From Aggregatibacter sp. 2125159857 (GTDB lineage Bacteria > Pseudomonadota > Gammaproteobacteria > Enterobacterales > Pasteurellaceae): a DNA stretch of 64,000 bases. The position numbers were made by a program, and so were the translations under genes. The stretch is from assembly GCF_017798005.1 (NCBI RefSeq), contig NZ_CP072548.1:1736001-1800000 (forward strand). Reading direction: 5' to 3'. Position 1 is the stretch's first letter, and the number at the start of each line of letters is the position of its first letter. A model generated the notes under the pieces. That model was given only the letters and a program-made list of their open reading frames with translations. It did no database searches and was not told the DNA's origin. Positions 37,408 through 47,260 of the stretch are shown here, one piece after another.

Positions 37408-37437
37408 AGACGCAGTGCCTTACTGCGTCTTTTCTTA
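37408..37437 (+). terminator. Terminator of pyrH-frr
   Basis: AGACGCAGT-GCCTT-ACTGCGTCT is a 9-bp perfect stem followed by TTTCTTATAT, 21 bp after the frr stop. Confidence 0.85.
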
Positions 37438-37496
37438 TATGGGCGGATGAGGTTTTCATGTTGCCCGAAAAATTGACAAAGTGCGGTCGAAATTTT

Positions 37497-38702
37497 ATGC
37501 AAAAAAAACAAAAGGTCGTGATTCTTGGCGCGACAGGTTCCATCGGTAATAGCACCCTTTCGGTGATTGAACACAATCCGGAAAAATATGAGGCGTTTGC
37601 TTTCGTCGGGGGTTCCAATGTGGATGCGATGTTTGAAAAATGCGTGAAATTTCGACCGCACTTTGTTGCTTTGGCAAATGAAAGCGCAGCAAAACATTTG
37701 CGTGAGAAAGTGGCTGCGCATCAGCTTCCGACGCAAGTGTTAGCCGGCCAACAAGCGATTTGCGAATTAAGCGCACATCCTGATGCAGACATGGTCACGG
37801 CAGCGATTGTTGGTGCAGCCGGATTGTTGCCAACGTTGTCAGCAGTGAAAGCTGGCAAAAAAGTTCTGTTGGCAAATAAGGAAGCGTTGGTCACTTGCGG
37901 CCAGATTTTTATTGATGCGGTGAAACGCTATGGCGCGCAGTTATTGCCGGTAGATAGCGAACATAATGCGATTTTCCAATCTTTGCCTCCGCAGGCCCAA
38001 CAACACATCGGATTTTGCCCGTTGGCAGACTTGGGTATCAGCAAAATTGTGTTGACGGGTTCCGGCGGGCCTTTCCGTTATACGGATTTAAGCGAATTTG
38101 ACGGTATTACACCGGAACAGGCAGTGGCGCATCCTAACTGGTCTATGGGCAAGAAGATCTCTGTGGATTCCGCAACGATGATGAACAAGGGGTTGGAATA
38201 TATTGAAGCCCGTTGGTTGTTTAATGCGACCGCCGATGAAATGGAAGTGATTATTCACCCGCAATCCATTATTCACTCCATGGTACGCTACATTGATGGT
38301 AGCGTTATTGCGCAAATGGGGAATCCTGATATGCGCACACCGATTGCGGAAACCATGGCATATCCGCACCGCACTTTTTCCGGCGTAGCTCCGTTAGATT
38401 TTTACCAATTAAACGGGCTGACTTTTTTAGCACCGGATTACCAACGTTATCCTTGTTTGAAACTGGCGATAGAAGCTTTTGCGGCAGGACAGTATGCGAC
38501 TACTGCCATGAATGCGGCGAATGAAGTGGCCGTACAAGCCTTTTTAGATCGCCAAATTAAATTTACGGATATTGCCAAACTGAATCAGGCTGTCGTGGAA
38601 CAAATGCCGTCGCAACAAATCAAACAGATTGATGATGTGCTGGAGGTGGATCGTGCTGCTCGTGAATATGCACGACAACAATTGGCACATTGGTCACACT
38701 GA
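37497..38702 (+). CDS. dxr: 1-deoxy-D-xylulose 5-phosphate reductoisomerase
   Basis: A 401-residue MEP-pathway enzyme converting DXP to MEP with NADPH. The NADPH loop [11 protein letters not shown], the metal-binding DSEHNAIFQ, the SGGPFR and [23 protein letters not shown] regions and the [14 protein letters not shown] segment are intact. An ATG 13 codons upstream has a better Shine-Dalgarno (GATGAGG), but the added residues are partly encoded by an uptake sequence and are not part of the family; I chose the internal start (MQKKQK). A perfect TTGACA lies just upstream. It heads the uppS-cdsA-rseP-bamA cluster. Confidence 0.95.
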   Translation: MQKKQKVVILGATGSIGNSTLSVIEHNPEKYEAFAFVGGSNVDAMFEKCVKFRPHFVALANESAAKHLREKVAAHQLPTQVLAGQQAICELSAHPDADMVTAAIVGAAGLLPTLSAVKAGKKVLLANKEALVTCGQIFIDAVKRYGAQLLPVDSEHNAIFQSLPPQAQQHIGFCPLADLGISKIVLTGSGGPFRYTDLSEFDGITPEQAVAHPNWSMGKKISVDSATMMNKGLEYIEARWLFNATADEMEVIIHPQSIIHSMVRYIDGSVIAQMGNPDMRTPIAETMAYPHRTFSGVAPLDFYQLNGLTFLAPDYQRYPCLKLAIEAFAAGQYATTAMNAANEVAVQAFLDRQIKFTDIAKLNQAVVEQMPSQQIKQIDDVLEVDRAAREYARQQLAHWSH

Positions 38703-38724
38703 TATTTTGCATTGAGAAGGGATA

Positions 38725-39444
38725 ATGACAGAATTAGATCGGAATAATATTCCGCAACACGTTGCCATTATTATGGACGGCAACGGGCGTTGGGCAAAGC
38801 AACAAGGAAAAATGCGCGTTTTTGGACATAAAAACGGCGTGGCGGCAGTACGTGAAGCTGTGTCTTATGCTCGCAAAATTGGGGTGAAATATTTAACCTT
38901 ATATGCGTTTAGTAGCGAAAACTGGAACCGCCCCGAGCAGGAAGTGAGCGCATTGATGAATTTATTTATGCAAGCGCTTGATTTTGAAGTGAAAAAACTG
39001 CATAAAAATGACATTCGTTTGAAAATTTTAGGCGACATTTCCCGCTTTAGTGCTGGCTTGCAGGAAAAAATCAAAAAAGCGGAAAAATTAACGGAAAATA
39101 ACACCGCACTTACGTTAAATATTGCCGCGAATTATGGCGGGCGCTGGGATATCGTTCAAGCGGCACAGCAGTTGGCAGAACAGGTTCAAGCGCAACAGCT
39201 CAACGTCGCAGACATTAATGAAGCTTTATTGCAACAACATTTGGTGACGAAAGATGAGCCTGAAGTGGATTTATTGATTCGTACCAGCGGTGAACAACGC
39301 ATTAGCAATTTCTTATTGTGGCAAACAGCCTACGCAGAGCTATATTTTTCTGATGTACTGTGGCCGGATTTTAATGAAGCTGAGTTTCATCAGGCGATTT
39401 TATCTTATCAACAACGTCATCGCCGTTTTGGCGGAACCGAATAA
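38725..39444 (+). CDS. uppS: Undecaprenyl diphosphate synthase
   Basis: A 239-residue cis-prenyltransferase that extends FPP with eight IPP units to form the lipid carrier for peptidoglycan and O-antigen. The catalytic aspartate is Asp18 in [11 protein letters not shown]; the [14 protein letters not shown] region and the C-terminal [19 protein letters not shown] and [14 protein letters not shown] motifs are intact. It lies 22 bp after dxr and 14 bp before cdsA. With ispA and dxs elsewhere in the window, most of the route to undecaprenyl phosphate is encoded here. Confidence 0.98.
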   Translation: MTELDRNNIPQHVAIIMDGNGRWAKQQGKMRVFGHKNGVAAVREAVSYARKIGVKYLTLYAFSSENWNRPEQEVSALMNLFMQALDFEVKKLHKNDIRLKILGDISRFSAGLQEKIKKAEKLTENNTALTLNIAANYGGRWDIVQAAQQLAEQVQAQQLNVADINEALLQQHLVTKDEPEVDLLIRTSGEQRISNFLLWQTAYAELYFSDVLWPDFNEAEFHQAILSYQQRHRRFGGTE

Positions 39445-39458
39445 TTGAGGAATATATT

Positions 39459-40328
39459 GTGCTTAAACAACGAGTTATTTCGGCAATTGTGTTAATTGCC
39501 CTTGTCTTTACGGCGTTATTTTTATTCTCACCTTATTATTTTGCTCTCGCCTTGGGCGTTGTTGTGGTATTAGGTGTTTGGGAATGGACCCAGTTCTTTA
39601 ATTTCAAACAACCAACCTTTTGGCGCTATGCCATCACAGGTTTAAGTGCTGCCTTTTTATTCCTCTGGATCTATGGGGAAGGCAATTATTTAGATGCCGG
39701 CCGGGTATTTGAACTGTATGCGCAGCCGATTTTATTAGGCGCAGTTATTTGGTGGCTGGTGGCCTTATTTTTTGTAGTGACCTACCCGAAAAGTAGTGCC
39801 GTTTGGGGAAAGCATTCCGTTTTACAATTCTTTTTCTGTTTCTTTACCCTTATTCCATTTTTAATTGGCGTATTATTACTACGTTTAGATCATTATGTGG
39901 CAGCGCCTTATCACGGCATTATGCTGTTGTTGTATGTGTTTGTTTTGGTTTGGGTGGCAGATTCCGGTGCTTATTTTGTCGGTCGTAAATTTGGTAAACA
40001 CAAACTGGCACCAAAAGTTTCTCCGGGAAAATCTTGGCAAGGGGCGATTGGCGGTTTAGTGATGGCAGGCATTGTTGCAGCCATTTTTGTGAATATAGCA
40101 CAACAACGTTTGACTGCGAATGTCTCATCTGAAGCCTTTATTGCTTTGTCAGTGGCAACCGTTGCCATTTCTATTTTAGGCGATTTAACGGAAAGTATGT
40201 TTAAACGCCAAAGCGGTATCAAAGATAGCAGTCATTTAATTCCGGGGCATGGCGGCATTTTGGATCGCATTGACAGCTTAACCGCTGCCGTTCCATTCTT
40301 TGCCTACTTCTATTTCTTTGTCTTATAG
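39459..40328 (+). CDS. cdsA: Phosphatidate cytidylyltransferase (CdsA)
   Basis: A 289-residue integral membrane enzyme making CDP-diacylglycerol from phosphatidate and CTP. It has about eight transmembrane helices, the VADSGAYFVGRKFGKHKLAPKVSPGKSW region, and the C-terminal CdsA signature FKRQSGIKDSSHLIPGHGGILDRIDS (outline). It starts with GTG behind GAGGAATA. The position between uppS and rseP is the conserved one, so this is the housekeeping copy. A second CdsA-like gene lies at 52.2 kb. Confidence 0.97.
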   Translation: MLKQRVISAIVLIALVFTALFLFSPYYFALALGVVVVLGVWEWTQFFNFKQPTFWRYAITGLSAAFLFLWIYGEGNYLDAGRVFELYAQPILLGAVIWWLVALFFVVTYPKSSAVWGKHSVLQFFFCFFTLIPFLIGVLLLRLDHYVAAPYHGIMLLLYVFVLVWVADSGAYFVGRKFGKHKLAPKVSPGKSWQGAIGGLVMAGIVAAIFVNIAQQRLTANVSSEAFIALSVATVAISILGDLTESMFKRQSGIKDSSHLIPGHGGILDRIDSLTAAVPFFAYFYFFVL

Positions 40329-40338
40329 GATTGGCGAT

Positions 40339-41670
40339 ATGTCATTTTTGTGGTCAACCGTTTCATTTTTGATTGTGATTGCCGTTTTAGTGACGGTGCA
40401 TGAATATGGCCATTTCTGGGCGGCACGAAAGTGCGGTGTAAAAGTCCATCGTTTTTCTATTGGTTTTGGCAAAGTCATTTGGTCGCGTACCGATAAACAA
40501 GGGACAGAATTTGCCGTGTCGGCCATTCCTCTAGGGGGCTATGTCAAAATGCTGGATGGACGCAATGAGGAGGTGCCTGAGACCTTAAAATCACAGGCCT
40601 TTGATTATAAAACGGTCGCTCAGCGCGCATTTATTATTGCCGCCGGTCCGCTTGCGAATTTCTTGTTTGCGATTTTTGCTTATTTTCTCGTTTATTCCAT
40701 TGGCATTCCGAGTATTAAGCCGGTAATCGATGAAGTTCGCCCCCAATCGATTGCTGCAATGGCGAAAATACAGCCGAACACTCAAATTACGGAAATTGAT
40801 GGCGTTTCAACCCCTGATTGGGAAACCATTAATATGTTGTTAGCCACCAAGTTAGGGGAAAGCAAAGTTGATCTGACATTAGTGGAATTTGGTTCTAACA
40901 TTGAACAGCATAGAACGTTAGATTTATCCAACTGGACGTTTGATCCTGAGAAACAAAGTGCGTTCGGATCCCTCGGTATTGTACCGGTGAGAAGTAAAGT
41001 GGATATGATACTCTCTAAGATTACTGAAAATTCACCGGCAGAAAAAGAAGGATTGCGAAAAGGCGATAAACTCTACTGGTCGGATAACAGTAAAATTGAG
41101 TGGCATACGTTTCTAGAAAAGGTTCAAGAAGGAAAGCCATTAACTCTAAAAGTAGAACGTGATGGTGTGTGGTTTGATAAAACACTTACACCAGAACTCA
41201 ATGAAAAAAAACGCTGGTTTGTGGGAATTTCCCCGACTTTTTATCCCTTGGCTAATGAATATCGTACTGAATTAAAGTATGATATGCTTGAAGCCTTACA
41301 AAAAGGGGTAGAAAAGACCTTTCAACTCTCTTGGTTAACGATTAAAGTCATTGGGAAATTAATCACCGGCAATTTGTCTTTGAATAACTTAGGCGGTCCA
41401 ATTTCCATTGCCAAAGGGGCAGGTGCCTCTTCTGAAATTGGCCTGATTTATTACCTGAGTTTTATGGCATTAATTAGTGTTAATTTGGGCATTATGAATT
41501 TATTTCCATTGCCAGTCCTGGATGGGGGGCATCTTGTCTTTTTGGTGATGGAAGCGTTGAAAGGAAAACCAGTTTCCGAGCATGTGCAGAATGTGAGTTA
41601 TCGAATTGGTGCTGTCTTGTTATTGATGTTAATGGGACTTGGACTAATTAATGATTTTTTACGTTTATAA
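40339..41670 (+). CDS. rseP: Site-2 protease RseP
   Basis: A 443-residue inner-membrane zinc metalloprotease that cleaves RseA in the sigma-E response and clears signal-peptide remnants. The HExxH motif is HEYGH (residues 21-25) in the first helix, and the third zinc ligand lies in NLFPLPVLDGGH (Asp395). Between them are two PDZ domains (about 110-310), with PQSIAAMAKIQPNTQI and ENSPAEKEGLRKGDKL as their ligand-binding loops. The frame extends 13 codons upstream into cdsA; the chosen ATG matches the family. It precedes bamA as in E. coli. Confidence 0.97.
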   Translation: MSFLWSTVSFLIVIAVLVTVHEYGHFWAARKCGVKVHRFSIGFGKVIWSRTDKQGTEFAVSAIPLGGYVKMLDGRNEEVPETLKSQAFDYKTVAQRAFIIAAGPLANFLFAIFAYFLVYSIGIPSIKPVIDEVRPQSIAAMAKIQPNTQITEIDGVSTPDWETINMLLATKLGESKVDLTLVEFGSNIEQHRTLDLSNWTFDPEKQSAFGSLGIVPVRSKVDMILSKITENSPAEKEGLRKGDKLYWSDNSKIEWHTFLEKVQEGKPLTLKVERDGVWFDKTLTPELNEKKRWFVGISPTFYPLANEYRTELKYDMLEALQKGVEKTFQLSWLTIKVIGKLITGNLSLNNLGGPISIAKGAGASSEIGLIYYLSFMALISVNLGIMNLFPLPVLDGGHLVFLVMEALKGKPVSEHVQNVSYRIGAVLLLMLMGLGLINDFLRL

Positions 41671-41704
41671 CTAATTACGTATTTTATACAGGATAAAATT
41701 TACG

Positions 41705-44110
41705 ATGAAAAAACTCTTAATTGCAAGCCTCTTATTTGGTTCGACGAGTGTTTTAGCCGGCACCTTTGTCGTACAAGATATTCGTGTTGATGGCGTTCAA
41801 TCCACTACTGAAAACAGTATTATCGCCAGTTTACCGGTACAGGTTGGGCAAAAAATCAACGATGCCAACATTGCCGATGTCGTACGTACGCTTTTCTTAA
41901 GTGGTCAATATGATGATGTTCGCGCTTCTCAACAAGGCAATACGCTTGTCATTTCAGTCATACCGAAATCCATTATTTCCGATGTAATTTTAGAAGGAAA
42001 TAAAACCATTCCGGATGAAGCACTAAAACAAAATTTAGATGCTAACGGCTTCCAAAAAGGGGAGCTATTAAATCGTGAAAAATTAGAAACATTCCGTGCA
42101 ACATTAGAAGATCACTATCACAGTGTTGGTCGTTATAATGCGCAAGTGAATACGATTGTCAATCCGCTACCGAATCATCGTTCCGAAATTAAATTGCAAA
42201 TTAAAGAAAACGATGTGGCGTTGCTTAAAGAGCTCAATTTTGTCGGCAACCACGTTTTTAGTAAAAGCAAACTGCAAGATCAAATGGAATTACAACCGGA
42301 TGCGTGGTGGAAGCTTTTCGGTAATAAATTTGATCCGAGCCAATTCAACAAAGATCTCGAAGCCATTCAAAACTATTATTTTGACCATGGCTATGCCAAA
42401 GCGAAAGTCACCGGCACCGACGTACAGTTAAATGATAAGAAAACAGAAGCCCGTGTCACCATTAATATTTCTGAAGGTGATAAATACACGGTGAAAAACG
42501 CGCGTATTCTCGGTGATTTAGGCGGTATGAAAGATCAGTTGGCACCAACATTAAATCAAATTCACCTTGATCAATATTTCCGTGGCAGTGATGTACACGC
42601 TGTTGAAAACAGCATTAAATCTATTTTAGGTGAAAAAGGCTATGGTAGTGCCCAAGTGAGTGTACAGCCGGATTTTGACGATCAAGATAAAAGCGTTAAT
42701 TTAAGTTTCGTTGTTGATGCCGGCAAACGTTATTCTGTGCGCCAAATCCGTTTTGAAGGAAATACTGTCACTGCCGATAGCACATTACGCCAAGAAATGC
42801 GTCAACAAGAAGGCAGTTGGTTATCCACCGACTTAATCGAACTCGGTAAAGTGCGGTTAGATCGTACCGGATTTTTTGAAACCGTAGAAAGCCGTACCGA
42901 ACCGGTTGAAGGCAGCAGTGATGAAGTGGATGTGGTGTACAAAGTCAAAGAGCGTAACACCGGTAGCATTAACTTCGGGGTTGGTTATGGTACGGAAAGC
43001 GGTTTAAGCTATCAAGCCAGCATTAAACAAGAGAACTTCCTTGGTATGGGATCATCCTTAAGTCTTGCCGGTTCCCGCAATGACTACGGAACCAGTGTTA
43101 ACTTAGGTTATACCGAACCGTATTTCACGAAAGACGGCGTGAGCTTGGGTGGAAATGTCTTCTTTGAAAACTATGACAACTCAAAAAATAGTAATTCCGC
43201 TGCTTATACAAGAACAACTTACGGTGGCAATGTCACCTTAGGTTTCCCAGTGAATGAAAATAACTCCTATTATGTGGGTTTAGGCTATGTTTATAATAAA
43301 TTGAAAAACATTACGCCGGAATATAGCCGCGCGCTCTACCTAGCCTCAATGAATTATGATAACTGGGCATTCCGCTCCCATGACTATGATTTTTCTTTCG
43401 GTTGGAACTACAACAGCTTAAATCGTGGTTTCTTGCCGACCGAAGGGGTCAAAGCCACCTTTGGCGGAAGAGTGACCATTCCTGGTGCTGACAATAAATA
43501 CTATAAACTCAATGCAGACGTTCAAGGATTCTATCCGCTAAATCGCGATCAAACTTGGGTATTATCCGGTCGTTTAGGGGCATCCTATGCTAATGGCTTA
43601 AGCGGTAAACGTTTACCGTTCTATCAAACCTATACGGCAGGTGGTATCGGTAGTTTACGTGGTTTTGCTTACGGTGCAGTAGGTCCACAAGCGATTTATA
43701 TCAATCCACGCGCTTGTAACCCGGCTAGCGTAACCACCAAATCCGAGTGTTATAGCCTACTTAACGGCGATATCGTTGGAGGTAATGCAATGACATCTGC
43801 CAGTGTAGAATTGATCATGCCAACACCTTTTGTTTCGGAAAAAAGCCAAAACTCCGTGCGCACATCATTATTTATTGATGCCGCAAGTGTATGGGATACG
43901 CATTGGAAAGCTGAGAAAAATCAATTTGCTCACTTAAGTACCAAACTACCTGATTATGGCGATCCGTCACGTATTCGTTCTTCTGCCGGTATTGCCTTCC
44001 AATGGCAATCACCAATCGGTCCGCTAATCTTCTCTTATGCTAAACCGATTAAGAAATACGAAAATGATGACATTGAACAATTCCAATTTAATGTCGGTGG
44101 TTCATTCTAA
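41705..44110 (+). CDS. bamA: Outer membrane protein assembly factor BamA
   Basis: An 801-residue Omp85 protein, the essential core of the BAM complex. A signal peptide (MKKLLIASLLFGSTSVLAG) is followed by five POTRA domains (about 22-420; first one FVVQDIRVDGVQ) and a 16-strand C-terminal barrel. The substrate-interaction motif GSLRGFAYG (barrel loop 6, VRGF/Y type) is visible, and the protein ends in a C-terminal Phe as barrel proteins do. It sits between rseP and skp in the standard order. One uptake core lies in the coding region near 42.85 kb. Confidence 0.98.
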   Translation: MKKLLIASLLFGSTSVLAGTFVVQDIRVDGVQSTTENSIIASLPVQVGQKINDANIADVVRTLFLSGQYDDVRASQQGNTLVISVIPKSIISDVILEGNKTIPDEALKQNLDANGFQKGELLNREKLETFRATLEDHYHSVGRYNAQVNTIVNPLPNHRSEIKLQIKENDVALLKELNFVGNHVFSKSKLQDQMELQPDAWWKLFGNKFDPSQFNKDLEAIQNYYFDHGYAKAKVTGTDVQLNDKKTEARVTINISEGDKYTVKNARILGDLGGMKDQLAPTLNQIHLDQYFRGSDVHAVENSIKSILGEKGYGSAQVSVQPDFDDQDKSVNLSFVVDAGKRYSVRQIRFEGNTVTADSTLRQEMRQQEGSWLSTDLIELGKVRLDRTGFFETVESRTEPVEGSSDEVDVVYKVKERNTGSINFGVGYGTESGLSYQASIKQENFLGMGSSLSLAGSRNDYGTSVNLGYTEPYFTKDGVSLGGNVFFENYDNSKNSNSAAYTRTTYGGNVTLGFPVNENNSYYVGLGYVYNKLKNITPEYSRALYLASMNYDNWAFRSHDYDFSFGWNYNSLNRGFLPTEGVKATFGGRVTIPGADNKYYKLNADVQGFYPLNRDQTWVLSGRLGASYANGLSGKRLPFYQTYTAGGIGSLRGFAYGAVGPQAIYINPRACNPASVTTKSECYSLLNGDIVGGNAMTSASVELIMPTPFVSEKSQNSVRTSLFIDAASVWDTHWKAEKNQFAHLSTKLPDYGDPSRIRSSAGIAFQWQSPIGPLIFSYAKPIKKYENDDIEQFQFNVGGSF

Positions 44111-44150
44111 TTTAATGAACTTAAGTTAATTAATAAACTCTAATCACTTG

Positions 44151-44188
44151 TTTGTGCCAATGTTGCATTGGCACAAATTAATTTTTTT
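44151..44188 (+). terminator. Terminator/attenuator between bamA and skp
   Basis: TTTGTGCCAATG-TTG-CATTGGCACAAA is a perfect 12-bp stem, followed by TTAATTTTTTT. It lies 40 bp after the bamA stop and 27 bp before skp, so some transcripts should end after bamA. Confidence 0.75.
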
Positions 44189-44214
44189 AATCTATAAAAA
44201 AGGAAATTTTACTC

Positions 44215-44802
44215 ATGAAAAAAGTCATCAAACTTGTTCTTATTTCAGCCATCTTAATTTTCACTTCTCGTTTAGCCATGACAGAAGAAAATATTGCATT
44301 TGTGAGTGCAGATTATCTCTTCCAAAATCACCCTGAACGTAAAGCAATCGCAGCAAAATTAGAAACAGAATTTAAAGCGACTGTGGAACAATTGACAGAA
44401 AACAAGAAAAAGGTCGATGCAAGAATTGCGGATGTACAGAAAAAAGTAGAAGCAAAAGTCGCTGCATTACAAAAAGATGCACCGAAATTGCGCGCTGCCG
44501 ACATCAAAAAACGTGAAGATGAAATTAATAAATTCGCCAGCACCGAACAAGCGACAATCAATAAGTTAGTGGCAGAACACGATCAACAAGTTCGTATCTA
44601 TCAAGATAACTATGCAAAACGCGAAAACCAAGAAACCTCTAAATTGGTTGAAAGCATTCAAGCCGCAACTAACACCGTGGCAAAAGAAAAACACTACACC
44701 ATCGTATTAGATGATCGTTCCGTTGTCTTTGCGGCAGACGGTAAAAATATCAGTGATGATGTTCTAAAAGCGATTTCCGCAGCAGCTGCGAAGGCTAAAT
44801 AA
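44215..44802 (+). CDS. skp: Periplasmic chaperone Skp (OmpH)
   Basis: A 195-residue periplasmic chaperone that holds unfolded outer-membrane proteins. A signal peptide ([21 protein letters not shown]) precedes the mature protein, which starts with the beta strand [15 protein letters not shown] and continues as two long charged helices rich in Lys, Glu and Ala (the coiled-coil tentacles), ending with [22 protein letters not shown]. It is longer than E. coli Skp (161 aa), the extra length lying in the helices. The stop overlaps lpxD (TAATG). Confidence 0.95.
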   Translation: MKKVIKLVLISAILIFTSRLAMTEENIAFVSADYLFQNHPERKAIAAKLETEFKATVEQLTENKKKVDARIADVQKKVEAKVAALQKDAPKLRAADIKKREDEINKFASTEQATINKLVAEHDQQVRIYQDNYAKRENQETSKLVESIQAATNTVAKEKHYTIVLDDRSVVFAADGKNISDDVLKAISAAAAKAK

Positions 44803-45833
44803 TGAGATCCTATTCTCTTTCAGAATTAGCACAACAAATCGGCGCTACCATTCATGGTAACGCCGATGTTGTTGTGAGTAATATCGCTCCCTTAGATAAA
44901 GCGGATGAACATCAGCTAACATTCATTTCTAATCCCAAATTCCGTGAAAAACTGGCACATTCAAAGGCCGGTATTTTGGTGGTATCCGAAGCAGATGTGG
45001 AATTTTGTTCATCGGAAAGTAATTTGTTGATCGTGAAAGATCCTTATGTTGCCTATGCAAAATTAGCGCAATATATGGATACCACCCCAAAAGCGGCAAG
45101 CGGAATCGCAAAAAGTGCGGTTATTTCTGACGATGTTTTGTTAGGTGAAAATGTCTCTATCGGTGCAAACAGTGTCATTGAATCCGGCGTTGTGCTGGGT
45201 GATAACGTGGTAATTGGCGCAAATTGCTTCATTGGAAAAAATACCAAAATTGGCGCGCACACCCAACTTTGGGCGAATGTGTCCGTATATCATGAGGTCG
45301 AAATTGGTGAACACTGCCTAATTCAATCCGGCGCAGTCATTGGGAGTGATGGCTTTGGTTATGCCAATGAACGCGGTAAATGGATTAAGATCCCGCAAGT
45401 AGGACAAGTGATTATCGGCAATCACGTGGAAATTGGCGCTTGTACCTGTATTGACCGTGGCGCATTAGATGCAACCGTGATTGAAGATAACGTGATTATC
45501 GATAATCTTTGTCAGATTGCCCATAACGTGCATATCGGCACGGGGACCGCGGTTGCCGGCGGGGTGATTATGGCAGGCAGCTTAACCGTGGGACGTTATT
45601 GTTTAATTGGCGGTGCGAGCGTGATTAACGGGCATATGGAAATCTGTGATCAAGTGACAGTCACCGGCATGGGAATGGTCATGCGTCCGATTACCGAACC
45701 GGGTGTGTATTCTTCCGGTATTCCGCTCCAAACCAATAAAGAATGGCGCAAAACAGCGGCATTGACGCTTGGCATTGATGGTTTAAATAAACGCATTAAG
45801 GCCCTTGAGAAAAAGCTTAAATCAGATGAGTGA
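44802..45833 (+). CDS. lpxD: UDP-3-O-(3-hydroxyacyl)glucosamine N-acyltransferase LpxD
   Basis: A 343-residue lipid A enzyme adding the second hydroxyacyl chain. An N-terminal uridine-binding domain ([34 protein letters not shown]) is followed by the left-handed beta-helix with hexapeptide repeats (for example [26 protein letters not shown]) and a C-terminal helix ([13 protein letters not shown]). The catalytic histidine region is [11 protein letters not shown]. It is coupled to skp by a TAATG overlap and stands before fabZ-lpxA-lpxB. Confidence 0.98.
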   Translation: MRSYSLSELAQQIGATIHGNADVVVSNIAPLDKADEHQLTFISNPKFREKLAHSKAGILVVSEADVEFCSSESNLLIVKDPYVAYAKLAQYMDTTPKAASGIAKSAVISDDVLLGENVSIGANSVIESGVVLGDNVVIGANCFIGKNTKIGAHTQLWANVSVYHEVEIGEHCLIQSGAVIGSDGFGYANERGKWIKIPQVGQVIIGNHVEIGACTCIDRGALDATVIEDNVIIDNLCQIAHNVHIGTGTAVAGGVIMAGSLTVGRYCLIGGASVINGHMEICDQVTVTGMGMVMRPITEPGVYSSGIPLQTNKEWRKTAALTLGIDGLNKRIKALEKKLKSDE

Positions 45834-45846
45834 CGTTTCGTTCATT

Positions 45847-45875
45847 TTGTGTTGATGCGTTAAATCACGTATAAT
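45847..45875 (+). promoter_or_regulatory. Candidate promoter before fabZ
   Basis: TTGTGT, a 17-bp spacer and a perfect TATAAT lie about 45 bp before the fabZ start. It could add transcription for fabZ-lpxA inside the cluster. Confidence 0.45.
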
Positions 45876-45920
45876 CTAACGTGTATTTTTGTCTCTTATT
45901 TAATATTAAAAGGTAATCCC

Positions 45921-46373
45921 GTGACTGAACAAACTTCAAGAATTATCGAATCTCATGAAATCATGCAATTATTGCCACACCGCTATCCTTTTTTGTTAGT
46001 GGATCGAGTGCTTAATTTTGAAGAAGGCAAATGGTTGACTGCGATTAAAAATATCAGTGTGAATGAGCCTTGTTTTACCGGTCATTTCCCGGGAAATCCC
46101 ATTTTACCGGGCGTGTTAATTCTTGAAGCCATGGCGCAGGCTATGGGCATCTTAGCTTTCAAAACCCATGAGTTAGCCGGTGGTGAGATTTTCTATTTCG
46201 CTGGTGTTGATGAAGCTCGCTTTAAGCGTCCGATTGTTCCGGGCGATCAAATGGTATTGCACGTTGAAGTGATTAAAGAACGCCGTGGTATTACCGCTTT
46301 TACCGCTACAGCAACCGTTGATGGTGAAGTGGCCTGTGAAGCGAAACTAATGTGTGCTCGTCGCGCAGCATAA
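45921..46373 (+). CDS. fabZ: 3-hydroxyacyl-ACP dehydratase FabZ
   Basis: A 150-residue hot-dog fold dehydratase of fatty acid synthesis, starting with GTG behind AAAAGGTAATCCC. The catalytic histidine is in [14 protein letters not shown] and the glutamate in [15 protein letters not shown]; the FPGNPILPG turn is typical. It competes with LpxA for 3-hydroxyacyl-ACP, and its place between lpxD and lpxA reflects the balance of phospholipid and lipid A synthesis. Confidence 0.98.
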   Translation: MTEQTSRIIESHEIMQLLPHRYPFLLVDRVLNFEEGKWLTAIKNISVNEPCFTGHFPGNPILPGVLILEAMAQAMGILAFKTHELAGGEIFYFAGVDEARFKRPIVPGDQMVLHVEVIKERRGITAFTATATVDGEVACEAKLMCARRAA

Positions 46374-46392
46374 TTCAGACAAGGGGATAAAT

Positions 46393-47181
46393 ATGATTCA
46401 CCCAACAGCCAAAGTTCATCCGCAGGCCATTGTTGAAGAAGGTGCAAAAATTGGTGAGAACGTGGTTATCGGCCCGTTTACCATCATCGGCAAAGATGTT
46501 GAGATCGGCAAAGGCACCGTCGTCCACTCCCATGTTGTGATTAATGGGCATACACGAATCGGCGAAGATAATGAAATTTATCAATTTGCCAGCATCGGTG
46601 AGGTGAACCAAGATCTTAAATATCAGGGTGAGCCGACACGCGTTGTGATCGGTAACCGTAACCGTATTCGTGAAAGTGTTACCATTCATCGTGGTACCGT
46701 ACAAGGTGGCGGTGTGACGAAAATCGGTGATGACAACTTATTCATGATTAACGTCCATATTGCACATGACTGCGTGATTAAAAACCGCTGTATTTTAGCC
46801 AATAACGCGACCCTTGCCGGACACGTGGAATTGGACGATTTCGTTATCGTCGGCGGAATGTCGGCGATTCACCAATTCGTTGTCGTAGGTGCTCATGTAA
46901 TGTTGGGCGGCGGTTCCATGGTCAGCCAAGATGTGCCGCCCTATGTCATGGCGCAAGGCAACCATGCTCAACCGTTTGGTGTCAACATCGAAGGGTTAAA
47001 ACGTCGCGGTTTTGATAAACCGACAATGCATGCGATTCGTAACGTTTACAAAATGATTTATCGTAGCGGTAAAACATTAGATGAAGTGATGCCGGAAATT
47101 GAACAAATTGCCGCAACTGAATCGGCGATCAGTTTCTTCTTGGATTTCTTTAAACGTTCTACTCGCGGCATTATCCGTTAA
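46393..47181 (+). CDS. lpxA: UDP-N-acetylglucosamine acyltransferase LpxA
   Basis: A 262-residue enzyme for the first step of lipid A synthesis. It is a beta-helix of hexapeptide repeats beginning [20 protein letters not shown], with the catalytic histidine in [10 protein letters not shown] and the acyl-chain ruler region [13 protein letters not shown], followed by the C-terminal helical domain ([20 protein letters not shown]). The frame opens 13 codons upstream inside fabZ, but the chosen ATG has AAGGGGATAAAT before it and fits the family. A strong terminator follows. Confidence 0.98.
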   Translation: MIHPTAKVHPQAIVEEGAKIGENVVIGPFTIIGKDVEIGKGTVVHSHVVINGHTRIGEDNEIYQFASIGEVNQDLKYQGEPTRVVIGNRNRIRESVTIHRGTVQGGGVTKIGDDNLFMINVHIAHDCVIKNRCILANNATLAGHVELDDFVIVGGMSAIHQFVVVGAHVMLGGGSMVSQDVPPYVMAQGNHAQPFGVNIEGLKRRGFDKPTMHAIRNVYKMIYRSGKTLDEVMPEIEQIAATESAISFFLDFFKRSTRGIIR

Positions 47182-47206
47182 CTCTTTTAATCAATTCATC
47201 CATTGC

Positions 47207-47247
47207 CGACCGCTCTTTTTCATGACCAAAAGAGCGGTCGTTTTTTT
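47207..47247 (+). terminator. Strong terminator between lpxA and lpxB
   Basis: CGACCGCTCTTTT and AAAAGAGCGGTCG pair over 13 bases around an 8-nt loop and are followed by seven T. It lies only 13 bp before the lpxB ATG. The arms are a one-base variant of the uptake sequence (AAGAGCGGT). Confidence 0.88.
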
Positions 47248-47260
47248 CAGAGTTTTTACT

